In this document: piece by piece, positions 28,834 to 40,300 of the stretch
Layout: the number at the start of each line of letters is the position of its first letter
Numbering within the stretch: position 1 is the stretch's first letter
Assembly (NCBI RefSeq): GCF_004126535.1
Contig: NZ_PPCV01000002.1
Coordinates: forward strand, 359,835 to 423,834
Direction: 5' to 3'
DNA from: Propioniciclava flava
GTDB taxonomy: Bacteria > Actinomycetota > Actinomycetes > Propionibacteriales > Propionibacteriaceae
DNA: 64,000 bases
Position numbers and translations under genes: made by a program
The notes under the pieces: model-generated
Database searches by the model: none
Told to the model about the DNA's origin: nothing
What the model saw: only the letters and a program-made list of their open reading frames with translations

Positions 28834-29642
28834 GCCCCATGCTCATTCCGCTCGTGACCGGAGCGGAGGTGACGTTTTGGATCGGCGCCCCGTTGGCGGT
28901 GCTCGGTGCTCTAGGCCTCGTGTTCAGCAGGCGGGCCGTGTACGCCGCCTTGTCGATGGCTGTCGCGATGATCAGCCTCGCCGTGCTGTACGCCTCCTTG
29001 GATGCACCCTTCCTGGCGATGACCCAGATCATCGTCTACACCGGTGCCGTCATGATGATGTTCTTGTTCGTCATGATGATGGTGGGCGTCGACACCCCCG
29101 ACTCGGCTGTCGAGACCCTCAAGGGACAGCGGCCACTGGCGATCCTGGCTGGCATCGGCCTGGCGGCCCTGCTGATCTTCGCGATCATCGGCTCGATCAC
29201 ACAGCCCGCTGCCACGGTCGTCGAGGCGAACGCACAGTTCGGTGGTAACCCGCAGGGGCTAGCCAACTTGATGTTCGGGCGCTACATCTTCGTCTTCGAA
29301 TTGGCCAGCGCACTGCTGATCACCGCTGCCGTGGGCGCAATGATCTTGGCCCATCGTCAGCGTGTGACGCCGAAGCGCGATCAACGTGAGTTGGCGCAGG
29401 AGCGCATGGCGGCTTACGCCGACAAGGGTGAGCACCCCGGTCCGCTGCCCAACTCGGGCGTCTACGCCACCACGAACTCCATCGCAGCCCCGGCCCTGTT
29501 GCCGGACGGTTCGATTGCGCCGAAGTCGATCAGCCAGACGCTGCTGTTGCGTGGTGCGGTCATCGATCCGATCCCGTTGGCCAAGGTGACCGATCAAACG
29601 TTCGCCGCCATCGAGGCCGTCGAGGAAGACGAGGACGAGTGA
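28830..29642 (+). CDS. nuoJ: NADH-quinone oxidoreductase subunit J
   Basis: Membrane subunit with five helices; the core includes [20 protein letters not shown] with the pi-bulge helix. 270 residues from GTG 28830 (GAGGAGGT upstream, GTGA overlap with nuoI). After the last helix about 95 residues are hydrophilic, with [13 protein letters not shown] near the end; such tails are usual in actinobacterial NuoJ. Confidence 0.96.
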   Translation: MSPMLIPLVTGAEVTFWIGAPLAVLGALGLVFSRRAVYAALSMAVAMISLAVLYASLDAPFLAMTQIIVYTGAVMMMFLFVMMMVGVDTPDSAVETLKGQRPLAILAGIGLAALLIFAIIGSITQPAATVVEANAQFGGNPQGLANLMFGRYIFVFELASALLITAAVGAMILAHRQRVTPKRDQRELAQERMAAYADKGEHPGPLPNSGVYATTNSIAAPALLPDGSIAPKSISQTLLLRGAVIDPIPLAKVTDQTFAAIEAVEEDEDE

Positions 29643-29941
29643 TGAACCCGGAGAATTACCTCATCTTGGCCGCGCTGTTGTTCTCGATCGGCTCGATCGG
29701 TGTCCTCGTGCGCCGCAACGCGCTGGTCGCCTTCATGTGCGTGGAACTGATGCTGAATGCGTGCAACCTGGCTTTGGTCGCCGGGTCGCAGATCACCGGC
29801 GGGCTGAACGGGCAGGTGGCGTCCTTCTTCGTGATGGTCGTGGCTGCCGCGGAGGTCGTGGTCGGTTTGGCGATCATCGTTTCGATCTACAAGACGCGTC
29901 GTTCGACCTCGGTCGATGACGCCAACCTGCTGAAGCTCTGA
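29642..29941 (+). CDS. nuoK: NADH-quinone oxidoreductase subunit K
   Basis: Three-helix antiporter-associated subunit, 99 residues. The conserved Glu residues are in [15 protein letters not shown] and [15 protein letters not shown]. The ATG shares one base with the nuoJ TGA; GTG 29639 directly before it is an alternative start. Confidence 0.97.
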   Translation: MNPENYLILAALLFSIGSIGVLVRRNALVAFMCVELMLNACNLALVAGSQITGGLNGQVASFFVMVVAAAEVVVGLAIIVSIYKTRRSTSVDDANLLKL

Positions 29942-29954
29942 GGTGGGCGACGTG

Positions 29955-31862
<1,908 letters not shown>

Positions 31863-31875
31863 GGGAGGAGTTGAC

Positions 31876-33387
31876 ATGACATTCCCTTGGCTCACCTTCC
31901 TCGGCCTGCTGCCGATCATCGGTGGCCTGCTCCTGTTCTTGCCGATGGGCAAGGGCGCAGCCCGCACGCTCGGCCTGGTGTTCTCGGTGGCCACGCTGGC
32001 CGTCGGTGTGGCCGTCGCCGTGATGCGCGGTTCTGGCGTCGACCTGAGCGTGACCGTCCCGTGGATCCGCGCGTTCGGTGCGTGGTGGGCGCTGGGCGTG
32101 GACGGCATGGGGCTGGCGATGATCCTGCTGACCGTCGTCTTGACCCCGTTGGTGCTGCTCGCCGAATGGGAACCCCCCGCCGGGCGCTGGAGCGCGCAGA
32201 CCTTCTTCGCGCTCGTGCTCATCTTGGAAGGGTTGGCGCTGTTCGTCTTCACCTCCACCGACGTCTTGCTGTTCTACCTCTTCTTCGAGGCGACGCTGAT
32301 ACCGACGTACTTCCTGATCGTCGGGTTCGGCGGGGAACGGCGCGGCTACGCGGCGCTGAAGTTCCTGCTGTTCAGCCTGGCCGGTGGCCTGATCATGCTG
32401 GCTTCGGTCGTCGGGCTGTTCGCCGTCTCGGCCAGCCAGGGCATGCCGTCCTACCTGATCGGTGACCTGGCCAGCCTGCGCATCGACGGGGATCTGGGTC
32501 GCTGGCTGATGCTGGGCTTCCTGATCGCGTTCATCATCAAGGCACCCATGGTGCCGTTGCACACGTGGCTGCCGGATACGGCCGCCGCATCGACGCCAGG
32601 CACGGCGACGCTGCTCGTCGGCATTCTGGACAAGATCGGCACCTTCGGCATGATCCGGTTCTGCCTGGGTCTGTTCCCCGAAGCGTCGGTCTGGGTCGCG
32701 CCGTTCATGATGGTCTTCGCCGTCATCTCGATCCTGTGGGGTGCGCTGGCAGCCATCGGCAGCACGAACATGATGCGCCTGGTCGCCTACACCTCGGTCA
32801 GCCACTTCGGCTTCATGGTGTTGGGCATCTACGCCTTCACCACCACTAGCCAGACCGGGTCGATCTTCTACATGCTCAACCACGGGTTCTCTACCGCGGC
32901 ACTGTTCCTGGTCGTCGGCTTCCTCGCCAAGCGTCGAGGCAGCTACGACATCAACGCCTACGGCGGAGTGCAGAAGGTCGCACCGGTGACCGCAGGGGTC
33001 ATGCTGCTGGCCGGATTGTCTGCGCTGTCGCTGCCCGGCATGGCCACGTTCGTCAGCGAGTTCCTCGTGATCGCCGGAACGTGGGCCCGCAACCCGATCG
33101 TCACGGCGTTCGCGCTGATCGGCGTGGTGCTCGCGGCCGTCTACGTGCTGGCCGTCTTGTACCAGCGCACGATGACCGGCCCTGTCACCGAGCAGACGCA
33201 GAAGGCCTTCGAAGGCCGCGACCTGACCGGTATCGAGAAGGCGGTCATGGTGCCGATCATCGCGATGCTGCTGTTCTTCGGCTTCGTCCCGCAGCCTGCG
33301 GTGTCGATGGTCGAAACCACCGCCAAGGCGACCATGGAGTACGTCGGTGTGACCGATCCCGCTCCGGTCGTGAAGGGAGCCAAGTAG
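31876..33387 (+). CDS. nuoM: NADH-quinone oxidoreductase subunit M
   Basis: Antiporter-like proton-pumping subunit, 503 residues, fourteen helices. Conserved: LLFYLFFEATLIPTYFLIVG with the essential Glu, KAPMVPLHTWLPDTAAASTP, and AYTSVSHFGFMVLGI. GAGGGAGGAG ribosome site upstream. The stop codon abuts the nuoN start. Confidence 0.98.
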   Translation: MTFPWLTFLGLLPIIGGLLLFLPMGKGAARTLGLVFSVATLAVGVAVAVMRGSGVDLSVTVPWIRAFGAWWALGVDGMGLAMILLTVVLTPLVLLAEWEPPAGRWSAQTFFALVLILEGLALFVFTSTDVLLFYLFFEATLIPTYFLIVGFGGERRGYAALKFLLFSLAGGLIMLASVVGLFAVSASQGMPSYLIGDLASLRIDGDLGRWLMLGFLIAFIIKAPMVPLHTWLPDTAAASTPGTATLLVGILDKIGTFGMIRFCLGLFPEASVWVAPFMMVFAVISILWGALAAIGSTNMMRLVAYTSVSHFGFMVLGIYAFTTTSQTGSIFYMLNHGFSTAALFLVVGFLAKRRGSYDINAYGGVQKVAPVTAGVMLLAGLSALSLPGMATFVSEFLVIAGTWARNPIVTAFALIGVVLAAVYVLAVLYQRTMTGPVTEQTQKAFEGRDLTGIEKAVMVPIIAMLLFFGFVPQPAVSMVETTAKATMEYVGVTDPAPVVKGAK

Positions 33388-34968
33388 ATGTCGTCGTATC
33401 TCATGCCGGTCCTGGAGATGGCGGCGCCGACCCTCGAATGGCGTGCGCTGGCCCCGGTCCTGCTCGTGTTCGCGGCGGCCTGCCTGGGCATCCTGCTGGA
33501 GGCCGTCCTTCCGCGTCGGTTGCGCTTCGTCGCCCAGACCACGCTGGTGATTGCCGCCGGTGTTGCCTCGCTCGCCTTCCTGGTCATCAACTGGCGGGCC
33601 GGGTACGCCGGACGCCTGGCGATGGGCTCCATCATGCTGGATGGCCCCACCTACTTCGCGTGGGGCGCCCTGCTGGTGTTCGGGGTGCTGGCCTTCATGG
33701 TGTTCGCCGAGCGGAGCCTCAACGGTGGCGCCACGACCTTCGCGGCGTCGGCGGCCTCGGTTCCGGGGTCGGCGGATGAAGCGGAGTCGTCGGCGGCGCG
33801 CCACGAGCACACGGAAGTCTTCCCGCTGGGCTTGTTCGCCCTGACCGGAATGATGGTGTTCGCCTCGGCGTCTGACCTGCTGACGCTGTTCGTGGCCCTG
33901 GAAGTGTTCTCGCTTCCGCTGTACCTGCTCAGCGGCATGGCGCGACGCCGTCGCCTCCTGTCGCAGGAGGCGGCCCTGAAGTACTTCCTGCTGGGCGCGT
34001 TCTCCTCAGCGTTCATGCTGTTCGGTATCGCGATGCTGTACGTGTTCTCCGGCTCCTTCGACCTGCGTGTTATTCACGCTGCCGTGGGCGGCGCGACGAC
34101 GGGGCCCGGCCTGATTTTCATCGGGCTGACCTTCATCGCGATCGGGCTGCTGTTCAAGACCGGTGTCGTCCCGTTCCACAACTGGACCCCCGACGTCTAC
34201 ATGGGCGCTCCCACTCCGGTGACGGGCTTCATGGCGATCTGCACGAAGTTCGCCGCGGTCGTCGCGCTGATGCGTGTCTTCTTCGTGGCCCTGGATGGGA
34301 TGCGCTGGACGTGGCAGCCCATCTTCGCGGTGCTCGCGATCGCCACGATGGTCGTGGGCGTCATCGGTGCCTTGACGCAGACCGACATCAAGCGGCTGCT
34401 GGCTTACAGTTCCATCGCCCACGCCGGGTTCGTTCTCACCGCGATCGTGGGAGCCAACCAGCAGGTGGTGGCCGGTCAGGCCACGTCCGCTTCGTCGGTG
34501 TTCTTCTACCTGGCGGCGTACGGATTCGCGACGATCGGCGCCTTCGCCATCGTGACGCTCGTCCGCAACCCGGCCGGTGAGGACAACACGCTGGCGGGAT
34601 GGTCCGGGCTGGCCTCGAAGAACCCTTGGGTGGCGGCGCTGTTTGCGCTGTTCATGCTGAGCTTCGCCGGTATCCCGCTGACAGGTGGCTTCATCGGCAA
34701 GTGGGCCGTCTTCACGTCCGCGTGGCAGGGCGGCTACTGGTGGCTGGTCATCGTCGCGGTCCTGTTCTCGTTGGTGGCGGCCTACTTCTACCTGCGCGTG
34801 GTTGTGGTGATGTTTGTCGGTGAGCCCGCCCCCACGACGTTCGTGGGCCGCGCAAGCGCCTGGACGTGGATTCCGATCATCATCGGTGTCGTCGGCACGC
34901 TGTGGCTCGGGCTGCTTCCCGATTCAGTCATGCAGTTGGCGGCGTTCGCGGGCGGCTTCCTGCGGTGA
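33388..34968 (+). CDS. nuoN: NADH-quinone oxidoreductase subunit N
   Basis: Third antiporter-like subunit, 526 residues. Conserved: TLFVALEVFSLPLYLLSGMA, KTGVVPFHNWTPDVYMGAPT and LAYSSIAHAGFVL. A hydrophilic Ala/Ser/Glu-rich insert of about 25 residues lies around positions 117-143, in the loop after the third helix. Last complex I gene; its TGA overlaps the GTG of the polyprenyl synthase. Confidence 0.98.
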   Translation: MSSYLMPVLEMAAPTLEWRALAPVLLVFAAACLGILLEAVLPRRLRFVAQTTLVIAAGVASLAFLVINWRAGYAGRLAMGSIMLDGPTYFAWGALLVFGVLAFMVFAERSLNGGATTFAASAASVPGSADEAESSAARHEHTEVFPLGLFALTGMMVFASASDLLTLFVALEVFSLPLYLLSGMARRRRLLSQEAALKYFLLGAFSSAFMLFGIAMLYVFSGSFDLRVIHAAVGGATTGPGLIFIGLTFIAIGLLFKTGVVPFHNWTPDVYMGAPTPVTGFMAICTKFAAVVALMRVFFVALDGMRWTWQPIFAVLAIATMVVGVIGALTQTDIKRLLAYSSIAHAGFVLTAIVGANQQVVAGQATSASSVFFYLAAYGFATIGAFAIVTLVRNPAGEDNTLAGWSGLASKNPWVAALFALFMLSFAGIPLTGGFIGKWAVFTSAWQGGYWWLVIVAVLFSLVAAYFYLRVVVVMFVGEPAPTTFVGRASAWTWIPIIIGVVGTLWLGLLPDSVMQLAAFAGGFLR

Positions 34969-35945
34969 CGTCACTGACCCAACCTGACGCCGACTTCGAA
35001 GCCTTCGTCCGGCGGCGGATCGACGCGATCGAGCTTCGCCTCGCCGAGGCTGCCGCGGCACAAACCGCTTTCACGTCGGACGCCGCCCAGCATTTGCTGG
35101 CCGCGGGCGGGAAGCGATTCCGGCCCCTGTTGGTGGTGCTGGCTTCGCAGTTGTACGCCGGGGCCGAGGATTCGGCGATCGACCGGGCGGCGATCGTGAT
35201 GGAACTCACCCATGTGGCGAGCCTCTACCACGACGACGTGATGGACGAGGCCGAGGTGCGTCGCGGCGTCCCGTCGGCGAACAGCCGGTGGGGGAACACG
35301 GTCGCGATTATGGTCGGCGACTTCCTGTTCGCCCGAGCCTCATCCACGGTCGCCACGCTGGGCACCGACTACGTGATGCTGCAGGCAGAAACGTTCGCCC
35401 GGCTTGTCCAGGGGCAGATCGCCGAGACGCGTGGTCTGACCGAGGGCGAAGATCCGCTACGGCACTATCTCGACGTGATCGCCGACAAGACGGGATCGCT
35501 CATCGCGGCGTCCACGGTCTTCGGCGGCATGGTGTGCGGCGCGCCGCCCGAGGTGCTGTCGGCGCTGGCCGCCTATGGCGAGGAGATCGGGCTGGTCTTC
35601 CAGTTGAGCGATGACCTTCTCGACATCGCTTCCGACGCGTCAGGCAAGACACCGGGCACGGATCTGCGCGAGGGCGTGCCTACGCTGCCGGTCCTGCTGC
35701 TGCGCGCTTCGGCGACTGATGAGGACGCGCGCCTGCTAGAACTCACGGCAGGCCCGCTGGACGACGAGGCCGAAGTGGCCGAGGCGTTGACGCTCCTGCG
35801 GGCGCACCGGGTGATGGACGAGGCACGGGCCGAGGTGGCGCGTCGGGCCGAGGTGGCTCGCGGCTACCTGTCGGTGTTGCCGCAGGGACACGCGAGGGAC
35901 GCCCTGTCCGCACTGTGCGATCAGGTGGCGTTCCGCTCCGCCTAA
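34965..35945 (+). CDS. Long-chain polyprenyl diphosphate synthase
   Basis: All-trans isoprenyl diphosphate synthase, 326 residues, that would elongate the side chain MenA attaches to menaquinone. First Asp-rich motif DDVMD at 90-94 (LYHDDVMDEAEVRRG), second DDLLD at 216-220, and GGKRFRP at 48-54. Small residues just before the first motif (ASLYH) are compatible with long products. GTG 34965 overlaps the nuoN stop (GTGA), so quinone side-chain synthesis is coupled to complex I translation. Exact chain length cannot be read. Confidence 0.93.
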   Translation: MTSLTQPDADFEAFVRRRIDAIELRLAEAAAAQTAFTSDAAQHLLAAGGKRFRPLLVVLASQLYAGAEDSAIDRAAIVMELTHVASLYHDDVMDEAEVRRGVPSANSRWGNTVAIMVGDFLFARASSTVATLGTDYVMLQAETFARLVQGQIAETRGLTEGEDPLRHYLDVIADKTGSLIAASTVFGGMVCGAPPEVLSALAAYGEEIGLVFQLSDDLLDIASDASGKTPGTDLREGVPTLPVLLLRASATDEDARLLELTAGPLDDEAEVAEALTLLRAHRVMDEARAEVARRAEVARGYLSVLPQGHARDALSALCDQVAFRSA

Positions 35946-35965
35946 GCCTCCGGGAGCCTAGGGAG

Positions 35966-35971
35966 TAGCCT
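35966..35971 (+). promoter_or_regulatory. -10 element for a leaderless amidase transcript
   Basis: TAGCCT, followed by 7 nt and then the amidase ATG. With no Shine-Dalgarno in between, transcription should start at or next to the start codon. The same geometry recurs at several genes in this window. Confidence 0.5.
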
Positions 35972-35978
35972 CCTGAGT

Positions 35979-37373
35979 ATGCAGGAGGAGCATCTGGTCA
36001 GCGCCGTCGAGATGGCGCGTCGTGTCCGGGCTGGGGAGTGGAGTGCCGAGACGATCCTGGCCTCGGCCCTCGCCCGTGCCGAAGCGGACCCCGAACTGGG
36101 CGCTTTCGCTTGTCTGACGCCGGATCTGGCGTTCGAGCAGGCCCGACGCGTCGATGCGGCGGTGACGCGAGGCGAGCGAGTCGGCCCCTTGGCTGGCGTG
36201 CCTGTCCCGATCAAGGACCTTGCCGAAGTCGCCGGGGTACCGTTCGAGGCGGGGGCGGCGCTGTTGCGCGGCACCATCGCTGACACCACCGATGTCGTGG
36301 CGCAACGCCTGATGGACGCAGATTCGCTGACGCTGGGCAAGACAGCCACCCCCGAGTTCGGTTTCCCGCCCTACACAGAGCCTGCCGGGCGCCCACCCGC
36401 GGTCACGCCGTGGGATCGGACGCGTGGCGCCGGTGGTTCCAGTGGGGGAGCGGCAGCGGCTGTTGCCGCCGGGATCGTCCCGCTCGCGCACGCTTCCGAT
36501 GGTGGCGGCAGCATCAGGATCCCGGCAGCGAGTTGTGGCCTGGTCGGGCACAAGCCCTCACGCGGGCTGGTCTCCACCGCGCCCAGCCGCGTGAGTACCC
36601 CCGGCCTGGCCTGCGACGGCGTCCTGAGCCGCACAGTCGCGGACACGGCGCTCGGTTTGGAGGTGCTGGCCCCTGGGCACGGGCTGCTTGCTGGGCTGGA
36701 GCACGCCCCACAGCGCTTGCGGATCGGTCTTTCCGTGACGCCGATCATCTCGGACACCGCCCAGGTGCATCCCGCGATGGTCGCCGCCGTCGAACAGGTG
36801 GCGGCTTGGCTTGATGATCTGGGACATGACCTGGTCGACGCGCCTCGGGCGTTTCCCGCCAGCCGGTGGGGCGCCTTCGACGCACTGTGGACGACCGGCG
36901 CCGCAGGGCTGCCGCTGCCCCCGCAGGCGGATGCGGGGCTCATGCCGTTGACGCGCTGGCTCCGCGAGCGAGGCCGTGACGTGACTGGCGTGCAGTACGC
37001 CGCAGCGTTAGCGGAGATCCAGAAGCTGGAGTGGGAGGTGGAAGCGCAGTGGGCTGGCCTGGACGCGGTCCTCACCCCGACGCTGGCGCAGCCCCCCGCC
37101 AAGGTTGGGGCCTTGCGCGACGACGCCGATCCGGCGGGCGACTTCGCAGCTCAGATCGATTACACGCCTTGGACGAGCGTCGCGAACCTCACCGGACGCC
37201 CCTCCATCAGCCTGCCGTTGGTGCGCGCTGACATCGACGGCGTCACGCTTCCGCTCGGCGTCATGCTGACCGGCGTCCGCGGACGCGACGCAGCGCTCCT
37301 GGCGCTGGCCGCCTCCCTGGAGGCCGCTCATCCGTGGCCGCTCACACCCCCACGGGAGAACTCACCGGCGTGA
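35979..37373 (+). CDS. Amidase signature family hydrolase
   Basis: 464-residue amidase. The Ser-cisSer-Lys triad is complete: K79 (GVPVPIKDL), S154 (GAGGSSGGAAAA) and S178 (DGGGSIRIPAA), with the family spacings of 75 and 24 residues. It could hydrolyse a small amide or peptide amide; it lacks evidence for being GatA, since gatB/gatC are not nearby. Its 3' end overlaps the convergent activase gene by 32 bp. Confidence 0.92.
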   Translation: MQEEHLVSAVEMARRVRAGEWSAETILASALARAEADPELGAFACLTPDLAFEQARRVDAAVTRGERVGPLAGVPVPIKDLAEVAGVPFEAGAALLRGTIADTTDVVAQRLMDADSLTLGKTATPEFGFPPYTEPAGRPPAVTPWDRTRGAGGSSGGAAAAVAAGIVPLAHASDGGGSIRIPAASCGLVGHKPSRGLVSTAPSRVSTPGLACDGVLSRTVADTALGLEVLAPGHGLLAGLEHAPQRLRIGLSVTPIISDTAQVHPAMVAAVEQVAAWLDDLGHDLVDAPRAFPASRWGAFDALWTTGAAGLPLPPQADAGLMPLTRWLRERGRDVTGVQYAAALAEIQKLEWEVEAQWAGLDAVLTPTLAQPPAKVGALRDDADPAGDFAAQIDYTPWTSVANLTGRPSISLPLVRADIDGVTLPLGVMLTGVRGRDAALLALAASLEAAHPWPLTPPRENSPA

Positions 37374-40300
37374 TGCGCAGGGGACGCGGCCCGACCTTTT
37401 CGGCCTGGATGCGTCCGGCGTTCTTGTGGGCGGTGGCGACCATGAGCTTGATCCGGTTGAGCTGGTTGACCTCGGAGGCCCCGGGGTCGTAATCGATCGA
37501 GACGACGTTCGCTTCGGGGAACAGGCGCCGCAACTCGCGGAAGACGCCCTTGCCGACGACGTGGTTGGGCAGGCACGCGAACGGCTGGGCGACGATGATG
37601 TTCGGGCAGCCGTGCTCGATGAGTTCCATCATCTCCCCGACGAGCAGCCAGCCTTCACCAGCGGTCGTCCCGAGGGAGATGACGGATTCGGCCCGACGGG
37701 CGATTTCGGCGAGCGGCTGGGAGACCGTGAAGTCGCGCTCCGCCTTCGCGAGGGCGCGCCGAGCTGGCCGCTGGTATTGCTCGATGAACCAGGCGATGCC
37801 CTGCTGCAGCTTGACCCCCGTCGTGGAGCCGACGCCCAAGTTGTCGAGCCGCCATCCCGCGGTGTGCAACTGCATCATGAAGAACGGCAGCAGATCGGGG
37901 AGGACAGCCTCGCAGCCTTCGGCCTCGATGGTGCGCACGGCGTCGTTGTTGGCGTCGGGCTGGAACTTCACCAGGATCTCTCCCACGAGCCCGACGCGGG
38001 GGCGTCGCGGCTCGTCGCGCACGGCCAACTGATCGAAGGCGGTGACGATGTGGTCAATCAGCCAGCGGTAGCTGACCCGGCGCCGCAGCGTGGCCGACCA
38101 GCCGCCGGTGGTGAAGAACTCGCCGGCGACGGCGTCCCAATGGCGATACAGGGCATCGGCTGATCCGGGCTCCGCCTCGTAGGGCCGCGTCCGAAGCACG
38201 ACGTTTTGGAGGAGGTCGCCGATGACGACCGCCTGAATGGCCTTGTGGATCATGGTCGGGGTCAGCTTGAACCCGGGGCTCTCCTCCAGCCCCTGCGCGC
38301 TGATGGCCAGCACGGGCACTTGGGCGAACCCGGCGTCAGCCAGGCCCTTGCGCAGCATCCCGGCATAGTTCGTGGCCCGGCACATGCCCCCGGTCTGGGT
38401 GATGATGACCGAACTGTTGTCGGGATCGGCGCCCCCGGCCAGGAACGTGTTGATGAGCTGACCGACGACCATGATGGCCGGGTAGCACACGTCGTTGTTG
38501 ACGTAGCGCAGCCCCACCTCGACGTCGTCGCGCGAGGCGTGCTCCAGCAGTTCGACGTTGTATCCGACGCGGCGCAGCACCGGGACGAGCAGCCGGAAGT
38601 GAACCGGCGCCATCTGCGGCGCGTACAGCGTGTGGGTGCGCTTGGCTTCGGCCGTGAACACGGCACGTCCGCCGTCCTTGGCGGCAGCGTCGTAGGTGAG
38701 GACTTCCGCCGAGCGGGGCTGGCGTTCGGCGGTGGCCGCCTTCAGGGAGCGCAGCCGGATCGTCGCGGCGCCCAGGTTGGACACCTCGTCGATCTTCAGG
38801 GCCGTGTAGACGTCCCCGGCTGCCTCCAGGATTTCTTGCACCTGATCGGTGGTGACGGCGTCGAGGCCGCAACCGAACGAGTTGAGCTGGACGAGTTGCA
38901 GTTCGGGTTCGGTACGGACGCGAGCGGCGGCCTCATACAGGCGGCTGTGATAGGTCCACTGATCCCGGACGCGTAGGGGGCGTTCCAGGCGCGGCGCATC
39001 GGCGACGGAGTCTTCGGTCAAGACGACCATCCCGAGTTGGTTGATCATCTCCGGGATGCCGTGATGAACCTCGGGATCGACGTGGTAGGGGCGTCCGGCC
39101 AGCACGATGCCCTTGCGTTCGTGGGCGGCCATGTACTCCAGGGCCCGGCGTCCCTCGGCGAGGACGTCGGCCTTGTAGGCCGCGTCTTCGGCATAACCCG
39201 CGCTCACCGCTTCCTGGGCTTCGGCTAACGTGACGCCCTCGCTCTCGAAAATCTCGACGAGGCGTTCGGCGAGCTTGTCGGGGTCGGCGAGGTTGACGAA
39301 GGGGTCGAGGAACTTCACCCCGGGCTCTCGCAGGCGGTCGACGTTCTTGGCCAGCACCTGCGGATAGAAGGCCACGACGGGGCAGTTGAAGTTGTGGTCG
39401 GACGCCTCGAAGGTGGGCTGCTCCAGGCTGACGCACGGATAGAAGATCGTGGTGACGCCCCGGTCCAGCAGCCATTCGATGTGCCCGTGGGCCAGCTTGG
39501 CGGGGTAACACACGTTTTCTGAGGGGATGGTCTCCATGCCGTCGGTGAACAGGTCGTGATTGGAGCGTCCCGACAGCATCACCTTGAACCCCAGGTGGGT
39601 CAAGATGGTGAACCACAGCGGGTAGTTCTCGTACATGTTGAGGACGCGGGGGATGCCGATGGCGCCCCGGGTCGCCTTCGCGTCGGTGAGGCGACGGTAG
39701 GAGAACAACCGGCGGTACTTGAAGTCGTACAGGTTGGGGATCTCGCTGCGCTGCGGCTTGGCCTCCACCGACGCGCCGCGCTCGCAGCGGTTGCCGGAGA
39801 CGTGACGGCTGCCGTCGGGGAAGCTGCTGACGGTGAGGCCGCAGTGGTTTTGGCACAGCTTGCAGGTGCGGCGTTCGACCTCGACCTGGAAGTCGTCCAG
39901 TTCGTCGAGTTCGATCAGTGAACTGACCTGGTCCGGTTCCCAGGAGCGCTGGGCGGTCAGCGCGGCCCCATAGGCGCCCATGAGGCCCGCGATGTCGGGG
40001 CGGACGACCTCGCGGCCGGTGAGCAGTTCGAAGGCGCGCAGGACGGCGTCGTTGAGGAACGTGCCGCCTTGGACGACGACCTTGTCTCCCAACGCGTCAG
40101 CGTCGCGCAGTTTGATGACCTTGTAGAGCGCGTTGCGGACCACCGAGTAGGACAGGCCGGCGGCGATGTCACCGACCGAGGCGCCTTCCTTCTGGGCCTG
40201 CTTGACCGAACTGTTCATGAAGACGGTGCACCGTGACCCCAGATCGACCGGGGCCTGCGCCTGGAGCGCCTTCTGGGCGAACGCGCGCACGTCGGTGCCC